Shown piece by piece: positions 36,483-60,465 of a DNA stretch of 64,000 nucleotides. Origin of the DNA: Cinnamomum chago (lineage: Eukaryota > Streptophyta > Magnoliopsida > Laurales > Lauraceae); NCBI GenBank assembly GCA_038049695.1, contig CP142454.1, positions 88,992,501 through 89,056,500 of the forward strand, given 5' to 3'. Positions within the stretch are counted from its first letter, which is position 1. Each line of letters begins with the position of its first letter. Under the pieces are notes generated by a model. The model made no database searches. It saw only the letters and a program-made list of their open reading frames with translations, and was not told the origin of the DNA. A program made the position numbers and the translations under genes.

Positions 36483-39400
36483 AATGAGTCATCCCTTGGG
36501 TTGCCTTGAATGGGCCACACACCAAGATTCACACCAAACTGAGAAAAAGTATGCTATGTTGAAGTTTCTAGAAATTCAGCCTATTGTTTTAACTTTTTTT
36601 TGGCTTATAAAAATTTTTGAATCCCAGTTTTTATAACTCAAGATCATTGAGCATTTGTGAATTCAATTAGGAGTAGTATTCATGTTTGTGTACATCCACG
36701 AGACCTTTTCTCTTTTGTAGTGTTTTTTTTCCGGATTCCACCGGAAAAGTTTTTTTTTTATGGAATTGTGGAAAATTTAGCTTATTTTTCCTCGTAGAAA
36801 AGTAACTGCACTAAATATAGATTTTTCTGTATATGAGAAAAGTGTTTCTGCATCCTTTACTTTTTCTGTGAAAAACCAACCACACAAACATGCCCTTTAT
36901 AGGGACTCTTGATATTCGTGAGCAATTCCCAAATCTCCAAACAATTATATAGTCCCTGAGTTATATAAAAACCATTTTGTTGCATTTTTGATACAAGACA
37001 AGTTGGTTGCAATTGTATTATGTTATATGATTGCTTTGGTGGGTAAATTGGCCTATCACAATTTCTTGTTACTTTCATTAGGAAACATACATGATTGTTG
37101 CAAGCATTGTATTTTCCCCTTTTCTTCTCTAATGTCATAATCAGTGGTTGAGCAAGTTATGGTTAAGGTCTCCTAACCATATTGTCCGCCGACAATTTAG
37201 ATTAGAAACACATCGGTAGTTGAGGATTATGTCTTTGTTGAAAAATGAGTTGAGGAACTATTACCTGCCGGCTGTATTCTTGGGCTTGTTACTTGAGGGA
37301 TAGCTAAATGGATTAATTTACCCCATCTTTGGTCTTTTATCATCATCATCATCATCATCACCAGCTTCATATTTTTGTAGAAGTTTTTGGTAGGATGCAC
37401 CAGGTTGGGTTTGGTTACTGTTGGGTTAAACTATAATTTGATCTGAAAACCGTCTCATCCCATACCGATCTTACGTGAAACCTTGCCTACACTGTTATGG
37501 TAATTGGTCCGGTTGGATTTTTTTCCCTAGATAGGTGAGTGGTAGACAACTGTGAGACAACTTGCTAGTCGGGGATTAATTCTTGGACAACAGCTATGTG
37601 AGATGGGACACCTTTGCCACTGAGATTTCTCTTGTTTCTCGTATTGGGTTAGATTTGGTACCAATTATCCTTTTCGAGATATTAAAAAATGAAAGGACAC
37701 AATGTTGCAACTATCAACTCTCGTGACTTCTTAAATGTTCAATACCAACTTTACTAGTTTACTTTACTAAGATATGTTGTATTAACAAATTAACAAAAAG
37801 ACTTTTGGGGAGCACAAGGGCTGTTGGACATCTAGGTATATAAAAGCTTGATTATGATATACAAATTGAGAATCCAAAGGATCAAGTTGACTTGAATCAG
37901 CTGATTCTCTACCCAGTCAAAAAAGTCGATTCTCGGTTAATGATAATTATGTAAAAGAATTCAAAGTCAAATGAGCTCTAATGGAAGAATGTTAAGGTGA
38001 GGGGTGAAGGATGTAGGCTATAAGGTACCTTCGCTGGTGTAGATGCAGCCCTCAATTTTCTAGGATTTGAATTACTAGGTGTGGTGTCTGGGCATTCATT
38101 TCTCACCTCCCCTTATTCATTTTTCATTTTTCATATTCAAATTCACATTTGATTCTTCAACTTTTATCCTTTTTAGGTTTAATGAAAGTCTTAGAATTCC
38201 CATGTATTCAATCACATGAAACAAACTAGCCCTAAATAGCATTTATAAGCAGAGAGTCATAAAGAAGAAGAGAAACAAATTAATACATTTGTTCGGTAAA
38301 AAATGTCTGTAGAGTATCTCGCCAGTGGGCAAGATAAGATCCCTTTTTCCACCCACATCTTCACTGATCCGATTGCAGTCAGTCATGGAGATTATTTGTG
38401 TGACAAAGTGCCAGATAGGAGTGTTCATGGTCTTGGTCAGACAGACCTGAAGCTTGTTCAAGTCTGGGTAGTAAGATTTATGCCCAGTCCAGTGTTCAAA
38501 CTGAGTAAGCTGATCTACCCAATTTTATTATCTTTGAGAAGACTCTCTCTCTACAACTAGTTTTATTCTATTTTCAGAATGACCACATTTAAAACACATG
38601 ATTAAAATAAGAGATACGATCACTATGATTGTAGAAATATATACTCAAAATAGGGAGGAGTGAAATTTTTCTCAAGAACTTCACGTGCCCGGGGGAATAT
38701 CAGGTTCTAAAAGAAGCCGAACATGCTCGTTAGAAAAAAATAAATTCTCAAGGATAAATTAAGGTGGATCATTGAATTTGGGGTCTAAATTTAGAAAAAT
38801 GAACTTAAAGCACTGGACTCAGTGAAATCTTTGAGCCTCGACTTAACAATGTTTTCTCATATTTCTTACTAGGTAAAATGTAGGGACATTTGAAAACAAT
38901 AAAACATCTAAGAACACAAAATTTAAGTCGTATGTTTTTGTTGCTGGAGGACATGTATAATTGAGGAAAAAAAAAAAAATCCAATCTGAGATGATACCGA
39001 ATAAATCCATCCAAAAGATATCATGCCAAGAAGCCTGATGATCTGAAGTCCAATTAAATGCCCTCTCATATGTTTTACTCCAACCGGCATTAGGAGTATT
39101 GACATACCCTAGAGATCGATCATTAGACAATCGGATAACATGCATGGTTGGCAATCAACTTTGCCAATCAACGAGCTGTTAACACCACATTGTCATTGCA
39201 CCCATCAACATAAATCCTGTTTCTTCTTTCATTGACCAAAAGGAGGAAATAAATCTTTGTCTAAAAAAGTGTGCTAGGAAAGTGCACATGATAGATCCTT
39301 TGAACGAGATAATGCCTTTTTTAGTATCAGCAGGAATTGTTCCAACGTAGTATATATGGTTGTTTAACTTCTACAGAGTGCAAGTATATCATTTTCATCC

Positions 39401-42400
39401 AGTAGATGCTTTTTTTTTTTTTTCTCATTGCTGATGCAATTAAAGTTATCAGTAATAAATCATATAAGCATCATTTTGCATGCGATTTTTTTCTGATTAA
39501 AATGTATCTAGAGTTTGGGATTTGGCCAATTTACATTATTCAGGGTCGCTACATGTTATAGTAAGATATCATTTGAAATTGTTATCGATCTAGATAATGG
39601 TAAATTCAAAAGAAGGAAGAGATGCTTTAGTTTGGCGCAGCTTGAAACAATTTGTAATCTTATATAGAAAACTTGGATATTTTATGTATCATTCTTCTTA
39701 TGATAAACCCAATTCTTATTTGAGTGAAAACTGGTGGGAGCTAAGCCAATATGTTAACATATGATGATACACAGGGTTCATGATAAATGATGTGCTCATA
39801 AGCAGATTTATATAAATGCTATCTCTAAAGAACCTGGACTAATTAAAAGTCTTATTATTTGGTGCATCAAGGGCTTTCTGTTTGGAGATATTTCTTACCA
39901 GTTGAAAATTCCAACTAGCAATAACAGTTGCTGTCCCCCAAAGATTTTGAGTCCTCCGTCTAAATGGTGAAAATTCATAAAACCTGCCTTGTGAAATATC
40001 ACTTATGGCATTTGAGATTTTCATAATTTAAGTTTTTAAAATTCCATATTGTAATTGAGAATTTGTGAAATCAAGTACAAAGCAACATTTCGAAAAAAAC
40101 CCCTAATTAAATCGCCCCTCACCCCCACTAGAAAGGGAAGAAACAAAAAAGAATTTTCATCCAAAACCAACCATTAAATAAACTCTTCCAAAAGGAAATC
40201 GAGAGAAGATAAGAAATCATTACCCAACTATCCCCTTAATAATTCAATACTAGGAAGGTCTCATCAATATCTCCATGTTTTATCTTTTATCTTTCATCAC
40301 TTGAATAATCGGACCTCATTTTATCCAACTCTTTTTATCATTCTACAATGCCCTAGCAGTTGTTATTTTTATGGTAATAGCAGCAGACAGCAGTACATTA
40401 GACCTGAAAAAGAATGCATGGAGATGGACGTTAACTTCTTAGTTCTTACCTTATGTGTCTCTCTCTCTCTCTCTCTCTCTAAATTGATGAGAGAGACATA
40501 CTTCAATGATCAACAACAAGTGGGTCCCATGTCCCAAGACAAGGACTGGTCTCCTCTTAATGGGGCCCACCCACCATCTGTCCCAAGTCAGACACCTCCT
40601 AATCATTTCGTACCGCGTGGTTTCCAAGAGATAGAGAGAGAAAGACCAGCTAACATTTCGGAGGGTATTTCTCCCAAATTCCCAAAATGCCCCCGAGGGA
40701 TTCTCTCTCCATCATCCCATAAAACAAAAGTCTTCCTCCAATGCTGGTAGTCTTCCACATCATCTTCTCAGCTTTGGCTCAAATCAACCTAGGATGAATG
40801 ATATCCTTTATTCAGATCTTCTTTGTCTCTCCTTTTCGGGTGCATTTGAGGAATGACTTGTTCCTTTTTGTATAAACTCTTTGAGAGATGTTCACTTTAA
40901 TCATAAAATTTGAGCCATAGTCAATTGAATTGAGAGATCATCTCAATCACCTAGAAAACTTACAGTAGAGAGATTTTCTCAACTTATTACAAAGCTTATC
41001 TTAGAGAGATCTTATGATTTAAAAGGAAGTACCAATAATCAAATCCATTAGATTATCACTATAAATAAGGGGCATATTTTCTGTTATTGTTTCGTGGAAA
41101 TGGAAGATACTGTTTTATTCTATATAAAGTCTCTCGTACCAACTAATGCACCCTTTCAATTGGCCCTTTCAAATGAAAAAAGAAAAAATAAATTTTATAC
41201 AACCAACTAATGTTGAGAAGATAAAAGAAATATCATAGAAACTTGCCTGTTAATGTCATATTTCATCTTTTAAGTTACTTTCTCTAAACTCGAACAATCT
41301 CTTGATGATGGCTACTAAACAGATGGATAATATATATTGTCCTTATATTTCATGCACCCACAATTCAGTTTGATGTGCATGAGATTGAGGTTGCACTATG
41401 ATCACCCCAAATCTGCTCAGTGGGTTTGGCAGCTTTCATTCACCCCAGGATGCCCACACACCACAACACATCATGAAAAATAAAGTAAAAGTTGCACTAT
41501 GCACCATGTATCCTCCTCTTTTTTTTTACCATGTGAGCTGTGAAAGAATATCATGGGAGGATAGCATCCCTTATCTACATTCCTGCAGTATCGTGAGGCC
41601 CAGGACATGACACGTGATAGTAGGATCGTCGTAGAGGGAAGGAAAGAGAGACGTTGACATGACTAGAGGTACGATGAAAAGCTGCGTGTCTGCATCTCTG
41701 CATGCAGAGCTCTATCAAAGCACCCGCGTAAAAGTCGAGGGACCTCTCTCTCTCCCTTATCTGTGCAGTGACTGCTGCTGCAGGAGATTAGAGGCTCACG
41801 AGTCCTGCTGCTGATGCCTTTCGCTGCTTTTAAAGCTGATTTCAACGATACAATACAAAGAGGAAAAGAAAGAAGATTCCTGCGGGACCAAAGATAGTGA
41901 CGAATAACAAACCCTCTGCTCTCTGCTTTCATTTCTTGTCTGCAAAAAGTTTGGAGAGAGAGAGGTACAGCTTGTATGGGTGGGGCCATTTGAGTGGGCT
42001 ACTGCTTTTGGAGAGGGCCACATTGAGATATTTGGCAATAGAATGGAGCATGGGAATAAAGTAGTTCAAGATTAATGGAGTGCCTTTTTGTTTGAAAGAA
42101 TTTTTAATTATTTTCTTCAAAAATTAGCTTTTCAAGTAAGATTTTAGGTTCTATTCACATGTCAGTTGGTGTAGTGGCGCCAATAAGATGTGGTGAATTT
42201 ACTCTCTATTTCTTTATATTTAAAATTGCCCCAAATTTACCCGGTATACGTGTTTGTGTTGATTTAGCGAATGCCACATGATGTATTAGTATTTTATTAG
42301 ATCAAAGGCCTTAGGGATACCCATGTCATCCAAAATAAAAAAGGGTAAAGTTTTAGGTGATTATATTTAGTTCGGCATTAAGAAAGCTATAAATCTAAAT

Positions 42401-42416
42401 AATAAAAAAAAAGTTA
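36483..42416. other. Gene-free stretch, about 5.9 kb
   Basis: Many short frames but none with recognisable domains. Simple repeats include (ATC)n at about 37340-37361 and (TC)n at about 40458-40480. 41600-42000 is somewhat GC-richer with a CTCTGCATGCAGAG palindrome but shows no gene signature I can support. Confidence 0.45.
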
Positions 42417-42789
42417 GGGCTTGTTTACTTAGAAGAACTCTGAGAGTTCTTATTTGGGAGAACTGAAACTTATAAGTTGGAATTTTAAAAATCCAGAATG
42501 CTAGAGAGCTTGTTTGGTTAGAGGGCTTATAAGAATTCTTGTATATATAGAGGATTTAGATTTCACTTAATGTTGTCTCTATGTGAAGTTCCAAATGTTC
42601 TAATCTATTATAGTATATGGAAAACTGGAGTTGCGTGCTTTTTGAATATTAAAAGTGTCTATTCATGAGATTGATTTTTCAGAATTCTTGTAATCAAATA
42701 CTTCATTAAAATGCTAAAGGAGAAGCTCTCACATTAAAAATTTTCAATATTTCTTACTTTTATTAGAAGTAACTCCAAACAAACAACCC
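42417..42789. mobile_element. Tourist-like MITE, 373 bp
   Basis: Left end GGGCTTGTTTACTTAGAAG pairs with GGGTTGTTTGTTTGGAG (reverse complement of the right end). TTA is duplicated at 42414-42416 and 42790-42792, the PIF/Harbinger target. Confidence 0.75.
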
Positions 42790-45700
42790 TTAAATGGCTT
42801 TTCAAATAAATTGGTATTTAGAATTCTAGAAATCCAAAGAGCATTTGGAATGTTGATGGGTTGGTTTTTGGGGTGAGAGATTTTTGTTAGGTTGTGGAAT
42901 AGGGCAAATCAATTGTAATACTGATTGGACATTTTTACCTACTTTAGAAATGACATTTTGTTTCATTTTGTCCTTGGCAGTTGGATGAACCAGGAAGTTG
43001 AATAAAACTTAGTCCGGTCAATTGGTGAACCTTACTGGGACAACATCAATGTGTCTGCAAATCAGTCGGTTGATTTTTTATTTTTTTTAGTTCCTGAAAT
43101 ATACATTTAGTAGGACACCTGTGTACCATAATAGATGCATTCAATCAGTGAGCTTTCCTATGATTTTGTACCATAAACTTTTAATTTGTTGCCCGTAGTA
43201 CATCACAGAGCACTTTGCAATGAAATAGAAGGTCACACACAGTACACCCAGCTGAACTCTGTATCACCAATCAATTCCTTCCATTTTGCTCAATTGACTT
43301 ATCTTAGTACTAGTATGTAAAAATATATATAATTTACAATATCAATTTTTTAAAAAGGACCATCATATATCTCTAATGTCATCAGTACCATAACCATTTA
43401 AATTAGGTGGTTCAAGCATAAATAATATTACTATTCTTTATGAAAAGGAATGATTCATGAAATGACCAACAAGACACAACAAAAAGACTAATCAAGACCT
43501 TGAGTACAAAAGAAAGTTAGCCCAAAAGAGTGTGGTTCAAGTTATACAATACGTAGGGCTACTCACCATGGTTGTTAGTAATGCCACCATAGGTTCTATT
43601 TTACTGTTAGAATTTGTGGCATATGGTGTGAGGCTTTCTATCACAGCAAATTGCTTACTTGATTCCTAATTTTAATTGCAAGAGGTCTTCAATTAAACAA
43701 CTTATGGTCAATCTGTCCACCAATAGTTTAATGGTGAGGCACATCTTTCTTACGAAAATTGTGCTAATGGTTATGGAACTTGGGAGAGTGTGTGAAACGT
43801 GTTTGCCTGTATGCGTGTGAGTATTTACGTGTGCAAAAGGAGCCAAAAAAAAAAAAAAAAAAAAAACACACACACACGTTACTTTCGAATTCCAAAATTC
43901 TGTACATCCAAAGGGCCATTTTAAGATTGCATCACAACTATAAATAAATGGAAGATTTTTGTGAGCGTTGTAACGTCTCTTTCAGTTCCCAAGATTTTGT
44001 TAGTATTATATATATATTCCAATATGCCCCCTGGCATTTTATGTATTTGTGTGTAGGTCCTTTCGAAAATGCATTTGCACATTGGTGTGAATGTTTGGAG
44101 AGGTCAACTTAAATTGGTGAGGTGTAATAATAAAGATGTGGGGCCCACCAAGATGGTGAAACCAGATGTAGACATCCTACAGCTCATCATAGTCGTCCAT
44201 CACTCATTGTACAACTGCACAAGTATGTTTGTTTGGAGGGAAAGATGACAATGAATAGTCCTAGTTGGGTTCTTGTTTGTTTGGATAATTTTCTTGAAAT
44301 TTGGATACTGATTTTTTCTAAACATAAACATGATAATATTTGTAAGAAGTTTTACCTTTTTATGATGTGAGTTAAAAAAAAAATGTACATCAAATGAGGC
44401 ATCAGAGCAAGGGCAGACCCAGAAAATGTTCCCTTGGAGGGCTCTGATGGTGCAGCCATTTGTAAAGAACATTGTATGGCCATGCATTAAAGGTAGCTAG
44501 GTCAGGGTATGTGCAGCTGCAGCCAAAGAATTCTACTTTTTGCAGATTTCCATTTCTGCCATAGACAGGAATTTTACATTCCAACCCCGCAATGAGAAAC
44601 TGAAATCCTCCCCCAATAAACTCAATTCATTTTATTTATTTTTTTCACTTTTTTTCATGGTAAGAATGCATTGCACCAAATTATTGAAAAAGAGGGTGCA
44701 CAGAAATATGAGCATCTGAAGTTTCAATTCTAAGTAAAGTGAGTATGGAGCTTGTTTTTGGATCTGAAACATTTGGATTCCAAATAAGATCCTAGCATGT
44801 TCTGACTTGAGGATTTGGATGTAAAATGATCATGTTCACATATTAAAACTCTCTATATGTACTAAGAGCATAATTAAATATCTTGAGTTATATTCATATT
44901 TAATAGTGTACTTAGCTTTAATTATATAATATTTAATGATTTTACTTGCATACCATAATATAAAGTTTGACACTCATCTCAGTTTTTATTTTGGAGCATC
45001 AATTTGGATCATAGTACTTCTATTAATCCAAACTGTTCTTTTCTTCATACAGGTAAGAAGATCACATGAAACCTTTTATATCCCTGAAAGACTAATGATT
45101 GTCATATTCTATCTGGTGTGCTGTCGATGTCTGGACCATTCAAAACTCTCGATGAGTCTAGCAATTCTACCCGTTCTTGAAATTGACTCCAATGAACATT
45201 TCAATTTCAACAAAAGTTGTACTTTTATAATTATTGATTCCTCAATGGTATTTTATTAGGAATACCCCTCTCAACACAATGTTTTCCATAAAAGATATGA
45301 GATCTCTTTGTAATTAATCCAACTTCCTCACCCTCTCAAACCTTCCATGAATTGACACACTCCCCTTAATTTTACACTAATCTAAATTACACTCACCATT
45401 TGATTGAATTTTACAAACCTATCAAACCTTAAGGCCTCAAAATCAATGACTGATGATATGAATGAAATAAACTTTGTTCAAGATCATATCCACAATAAGA
45501 CTTTTTTTTATTACCGTTGCATTCAAGTGGATCTCAAACTTTTAAAATTATTTAAATGAAAGTTTTACTTCACTTTACTTTATAAGTAAATTAACGGGGG
45601 TGGGGGGGTAAACAAAGGTCCATTTCAGAAATAGACCAAACATGTAGGGGTTACATAAGAAAGAAAAAGTGATGTAATTTACTACTAGTTTTTTTCAGTC

Positions 45701-46190
45701 TGACAGACACCCACTATCTTTGCGGCACTTTTTTTTTTGGAGCGACAGTGAGCTGCTGGAATGCTACAGCACCAGCGACAGCAGCCGCACTACAACAGCA
45801 AACATTACCACCACAAACACCAACAATATTCAAAAGAAAAAGAATATCATCATCATCTCATACTCTCTTTATCTCCCTCTCTCTCTCTCTATATCTAAAT
45901 GCGGTAGAAAGAAGAAAAGAAAAAGGAGGAAAGTATTTGATGCAATTTGATTCGAAAGGAGTAGACAGCACTGCAGCAGTACGTCTGTATGTTGATGTGG
46001 AGTCGGTCTCTCTTTTGACCCATCTCTTTTTGGAATCTTTGAGGGTGTGTGCACGTTAAGCTGCTTCTGCGACCACCCACTCACCCGAAGATGCAGACAT
46101 GAAAGTTCTTATCTTTCACCACCCCACCTCATATAGACTCGTGAAATCTCCTTCTGCTGCTGTTTTGGGTGTTTTTCCTTTCTGGGTTTG
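42790..46190. other. Spacer and ARF promoter/5' UTR
   Basis: No gene recognised to about 45.7 kb. From about 45755 the sequence becomes CAGC/CAACA-rich and then CT-rich (TCTCCCTCTCTCTCTCTC near 45870), typical of a long ARF 5' UTR leading to the ATG at 46191. At 44411 a GGGCAGACCCAGAAAATG motif resembles a hAT-like MITE end without a partner. Confidence 0.4.
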
Positions 46191-56433
<10,243 letters not shown>

Positions 56434-58444
56434 ATGCTTTGATTTCCGGCCCAGGATGACTAGAATGTAGACTCTAGTCTTGGCTGGATGAAACTGTCCT
56501 GCCTTGTTGTTCTTTGTTTTGGATTCTCAGTACTAGTACTAAACTAAACTTGCTTGGTAGTACTATTTCACATGTCTGTTTCAATTCTGAAATGAATACT
56601 TGTGGTCATCCCCTAGGATTTTGTAGTATAAGACTGGCAATTGCTTGCTTATATTCAATGGGATTTTGGTAGTCTTGTGCTCCTATATTTGCTTATTCTT
56701 GACTGATTATCTGTTGGATAGCTTGGCTCTTACAAGTTCATGCTGCAGTTAATGGGTTATTTGTGTCAAGTAATGACTTGAAATAGCAAACGGCTGCGTC
56801 GTTGCAGCTCGATTAAGTAAGCTTTTATTTTTCTGCATTAAATAAATAATTTTGTTGATAATGCTCCATTTTTTATATGGTGAACATGGGAATGTGTTTA
56901 GTTCTCTGAGCTAAATGTTGGATTTTCTCTTCTATCTTTCTTTCCCTTCGATTGTCACCATTGGATTTTAGGTGCCCCTTAATATTATTAGTTGAATCCT
57001 TTTCTTAAAAATCATAGTAAGGGTATTATGGAACTCTACATATTTTATTCATCAGTCAGGACTCAGGAGGCCATCCTGACAGTGGGTCTCTTTTCCTTAA
57101 ATACTCAATTCCATATTCTCTGTCATCATGGAATGACTTCAATGATATCTATCATAGAATATAATTTTTTGTTTTCTGAGAAAAGGGTGCTTACTATCAG
57201 GTTGGCTCTCTTGAGTGATGACTAAATATGGACTTAGAGTCTTTATATATAACACACTTTCCTATGATTTTTAAGAAAAGGATTCAGCTACTGGGCATTC
57301 CCAGATATCATGCAACACATTTTATGATCCTGGAATTTTTTTTTTTGTATTTTGAAATATTGGGACCCCTGTAAATAATACATAATGAAAGGTTTTATTT
57401 AAATTTTCATAGCATCTGCTCTTCTAAGATGTCATCCATCAAATTACCAGCCTCTTGTCTTAATAAAATATGTATATATGTAGGCCAGGAAGAGAAAGAG
57501 GAAGATCATAAAATAAAATAAAATAAAAAGGAAGAGGGAGAAGAGAAAAGAAGAGGAGTGGGATCTAGGGGACCACGAGGAGCAGCAACGATGGAAAAAA
57601 AAAGTCTAAGGATGGGAAGACGAAAGAAGGAAAAGAGAACGGAGAAAGTAGGCCATTTCATGGTATCCTAAAATGTTAAAGCATTCCTAGATATCATGGA
57701 ATAAGAGTAAATGAGAGAGAGAAAAAAAAAAAAAAAAAAGAAAGAGTTGGCCGCTGGTCCTCTTCAGCCATTTTATTGAATTTTAACGAAATTCTTTCCA
57801 TAAAAATCTTGATAATTGGTTCTTTTTATACCAAAAGTATCATCAAATATATACCTCCCTCAAATATCCCTATACCTCAAAAAGCATCGTTAAATTCATG
57901 TAGAGACTCGACTGCATTTGCGCATTGAAGTATTTCGATAATTTTTATTTTTGTTTCAATTCTCGAAACTCATTAATTTATTGAGGGCATCATAAGTAGT
58001 TAACATTTATTTTAAATTCATATTCTAAGGCAATAAACGTCGAGGAAAAATATCCTCAACTTTGAAGGTAACCGTCTCCATGATTGTAGTAAAAGTAGGG
58101 TTACGAATAGGGAGCGGAGCGGATTGTGTTATTTTTTTTTCCAAATATAAAAAAGTTAGATCTTTTAAACAAAATCTTTACAAATTGTAGTAAGAGAATG
58201 CTTGCAGTGAGTACATATAATATTATTAAAAAAACTCATAATAAAATGGCTGAACTCATACATCTATAGAACTCAATCCCTTCATATTTAAAATTGTTAG
58301 TTAATCTAAACGCACCTCCGTATATCGTATTTTTATTAATTTCAACTATTGAACTGTTAATTCTGTTCTCAACATCACAAGACATTGCGACTTAGTCACG
58401 TTAATGTTCAATTTATATCCGAGTTGGTAAATGATGTTGAAAAA

Positions 58445-58481
<37 letters not shown>

Positions 58482-58564
58482 CACTTCTACAAGTCACATC
58501 TTGGACTCACCATGGATTAATGGGTCCATCAAGAGCATGTGGTGGAAGAGGAAAGTGGGTCGGT

Positions 58565-58634
58565 TGGCTCTCCTATCCTGTGTGATTCCTTGACAAAGAT
58601 GGCTCTCCTATCCTGTGTGATTCCTTGACAAAGA
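58565..58634. repeat. 35-bp perfect tandem duplication
   Basis: TGGCTCTCCTATCCTGTGTG begins both units (58565-58599 and 58600-58634), which appear identical. Confidence 0.9.
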
Positions 58635-60157
58635 GGGAAATCTTGAGATTTTCAAATCAGATCATACGTGGAATCTTTCTAGAGTCACTGGCCCACCTCT
58701 TTTTCCTATTAAAGCTTTATTCTGGTCGTCTCGAAAGTAAAAACGGCCGTGTCCTTATCGAGTACAAAGACACCGACCATTGTGTTTTAGACTTTCGGTT
58801 TCCACCCAGTTTGGATCCTTTTCTTTTCACGACATGTGTTTTTCGTTTCCACGCGTTACTTTACTTGTCTCTTTGTAAAGCAAGACGAAGCCGTGTGTTT
58901 TCGTCTCCATGTATTCGTCAAGGGTGACCTCATTCTCTCTCTCAACATGAGCATTGTCAATGATGAGAAAATTGTTGGTATGTTGGGCCCAACATGAACA
59001 TGCTTGAGATCGAAACTATCATCTAGGCTTGACAATTTAGTGGCCTAACAAAACATAACAAAACAAAAAAAAAAAAAGAAAAAAAAATCCCTATGAGGGT
59101 TACTATATTAAACAAAAAAACAAGGGGGTTTTGCAATACAAAGAAAATCATAAATTTAATATAACACTATATAGCACAATAACCCCTTCTAGGCTTGGGT
59201 AAGTCCATACATTGCCAATTAGACATCTATATATATATTCTAAAAATAGATATAAAGAAAAAAAAGAAACTAGTTAAAGATTGTTGCAAATTTAGATTTA
59301 AGGATTTTCAGCACACTTTAATTGAGGAACTAAGGCAATGCGAGAAGAGGGACAAAATTGCAGCAAACAGGTTAGGAATAAAGAGAGAGAAATTAAACAA
59401 CCTTTTCTCTTCATTAATGATTAAAAGAAAATATCATGCATACGTTTGAAGATGAACTGACTTTAGGAAATTTAGCAAGCATATTATATGCAAGTGATCT
59501 ACATTATATGCAAAAGTACATTTTTTGAAAGAAAATAAAAGAATAAAAGACCATGAGCATTAGTATAGGAGTAGGAGAAAGTAGGATACAAAAAGAGTAG
59601 GAGAATAAATGAATAGAAGTTGAGAAGAAAGGGAAGTGTTGCCAAAGAAAGATTCTGAATGTACACCACGTTATTCTTTGCAATCACCATTTTAAAAATA
59701 TATTTTATTACCGATATACTTTTGTGAAAAATCCCCAAACTACCTCTTTCTTTCTCTCTCCGCCTCCCTATCTCCTTCTCTCTACCCTTTGCCACCTGCT
59801 CCCTCCCTCCCTCTCTCCCCCTACGGCGGTGGTGGCTGGGGTTTGGGGTGAGGTTAATTAAGGTATTATATATGGGGGTGTGTGCAAAGAAAAACTTGAA
59901 ATCTCCAAACTTCAATGGTGGGTGTAGGGAGAAAGAGATTATGCAAAGAAAAATGTGGTATGCATTTAGAAGCTCTCGTTTCAAAAGGAAAAAAAAGAGA
60001 ACGAAAAAGTAGAAAGTAGATTTACGTAGTTGTATGAGATGGTAGTGAATGATTGTATAAGATTAGAGATAAGAAAGGAGTTGCATGAGTGTAAACTCTT
60101 GGTCAAGATTAAAGGTAAAATCATTGACTTTAATAAATTTAATATATTATAATATGC

Positions 60158-60180
60158 GGGGGCGGGGGCGGGGGCGGGGG
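60158..60180 (+). repeat. Four G5 tracts with single-C spacers (G-quadruplex motif)
   Basis: GGGGG at 60158-60162, 60164-60168, 60170-60174 and 60176-60180, each separated by one C, in an otherwise AT-rich region. It fits the G4 motif with shortest possible loops. Confidence 0.9.
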
Positions 60181-60404
60181 CCATGGTCATGGCCAAATCC
60201 GACTAGTTTCGCCTATGAGTGACATTGTGAAACCACGAATCTCTCCATCATATTTAAATTTTCTTAACATTGTATTAAATTTGAAGATCATTACATCCGT
60301 TCTCTTGAAAAGCTTGTATCGGATCACTAGAAAATCAACATAAACAACTCCACTTTTTTGAGAGTTTGGCCCTTGCTTGATAGATCATAATAGAGAAATA
60401 TAAA

Positions 60405-60465
60405 AAATCTAGCCGACCCTAATATATTGGGACAAGACTTTGATGATGATGATGATGATCTTCAA
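60405..60465 (+). mobile_element. Au-SINE-like 3' end with (GAT)n tail
   Basis: TCTAGCCGACCC then TTGGGACAAGACTTTGATGATGATG matches the general form of plant Au SINE 3' ends. A full 5' promoter head was not delimited. Confidence 0.5.

Noticed and set aside
59499..59984. 161-codon minus-strand frame
   Set aside because: Includes a purine-rich low-complexity centre and no recognisable domain.
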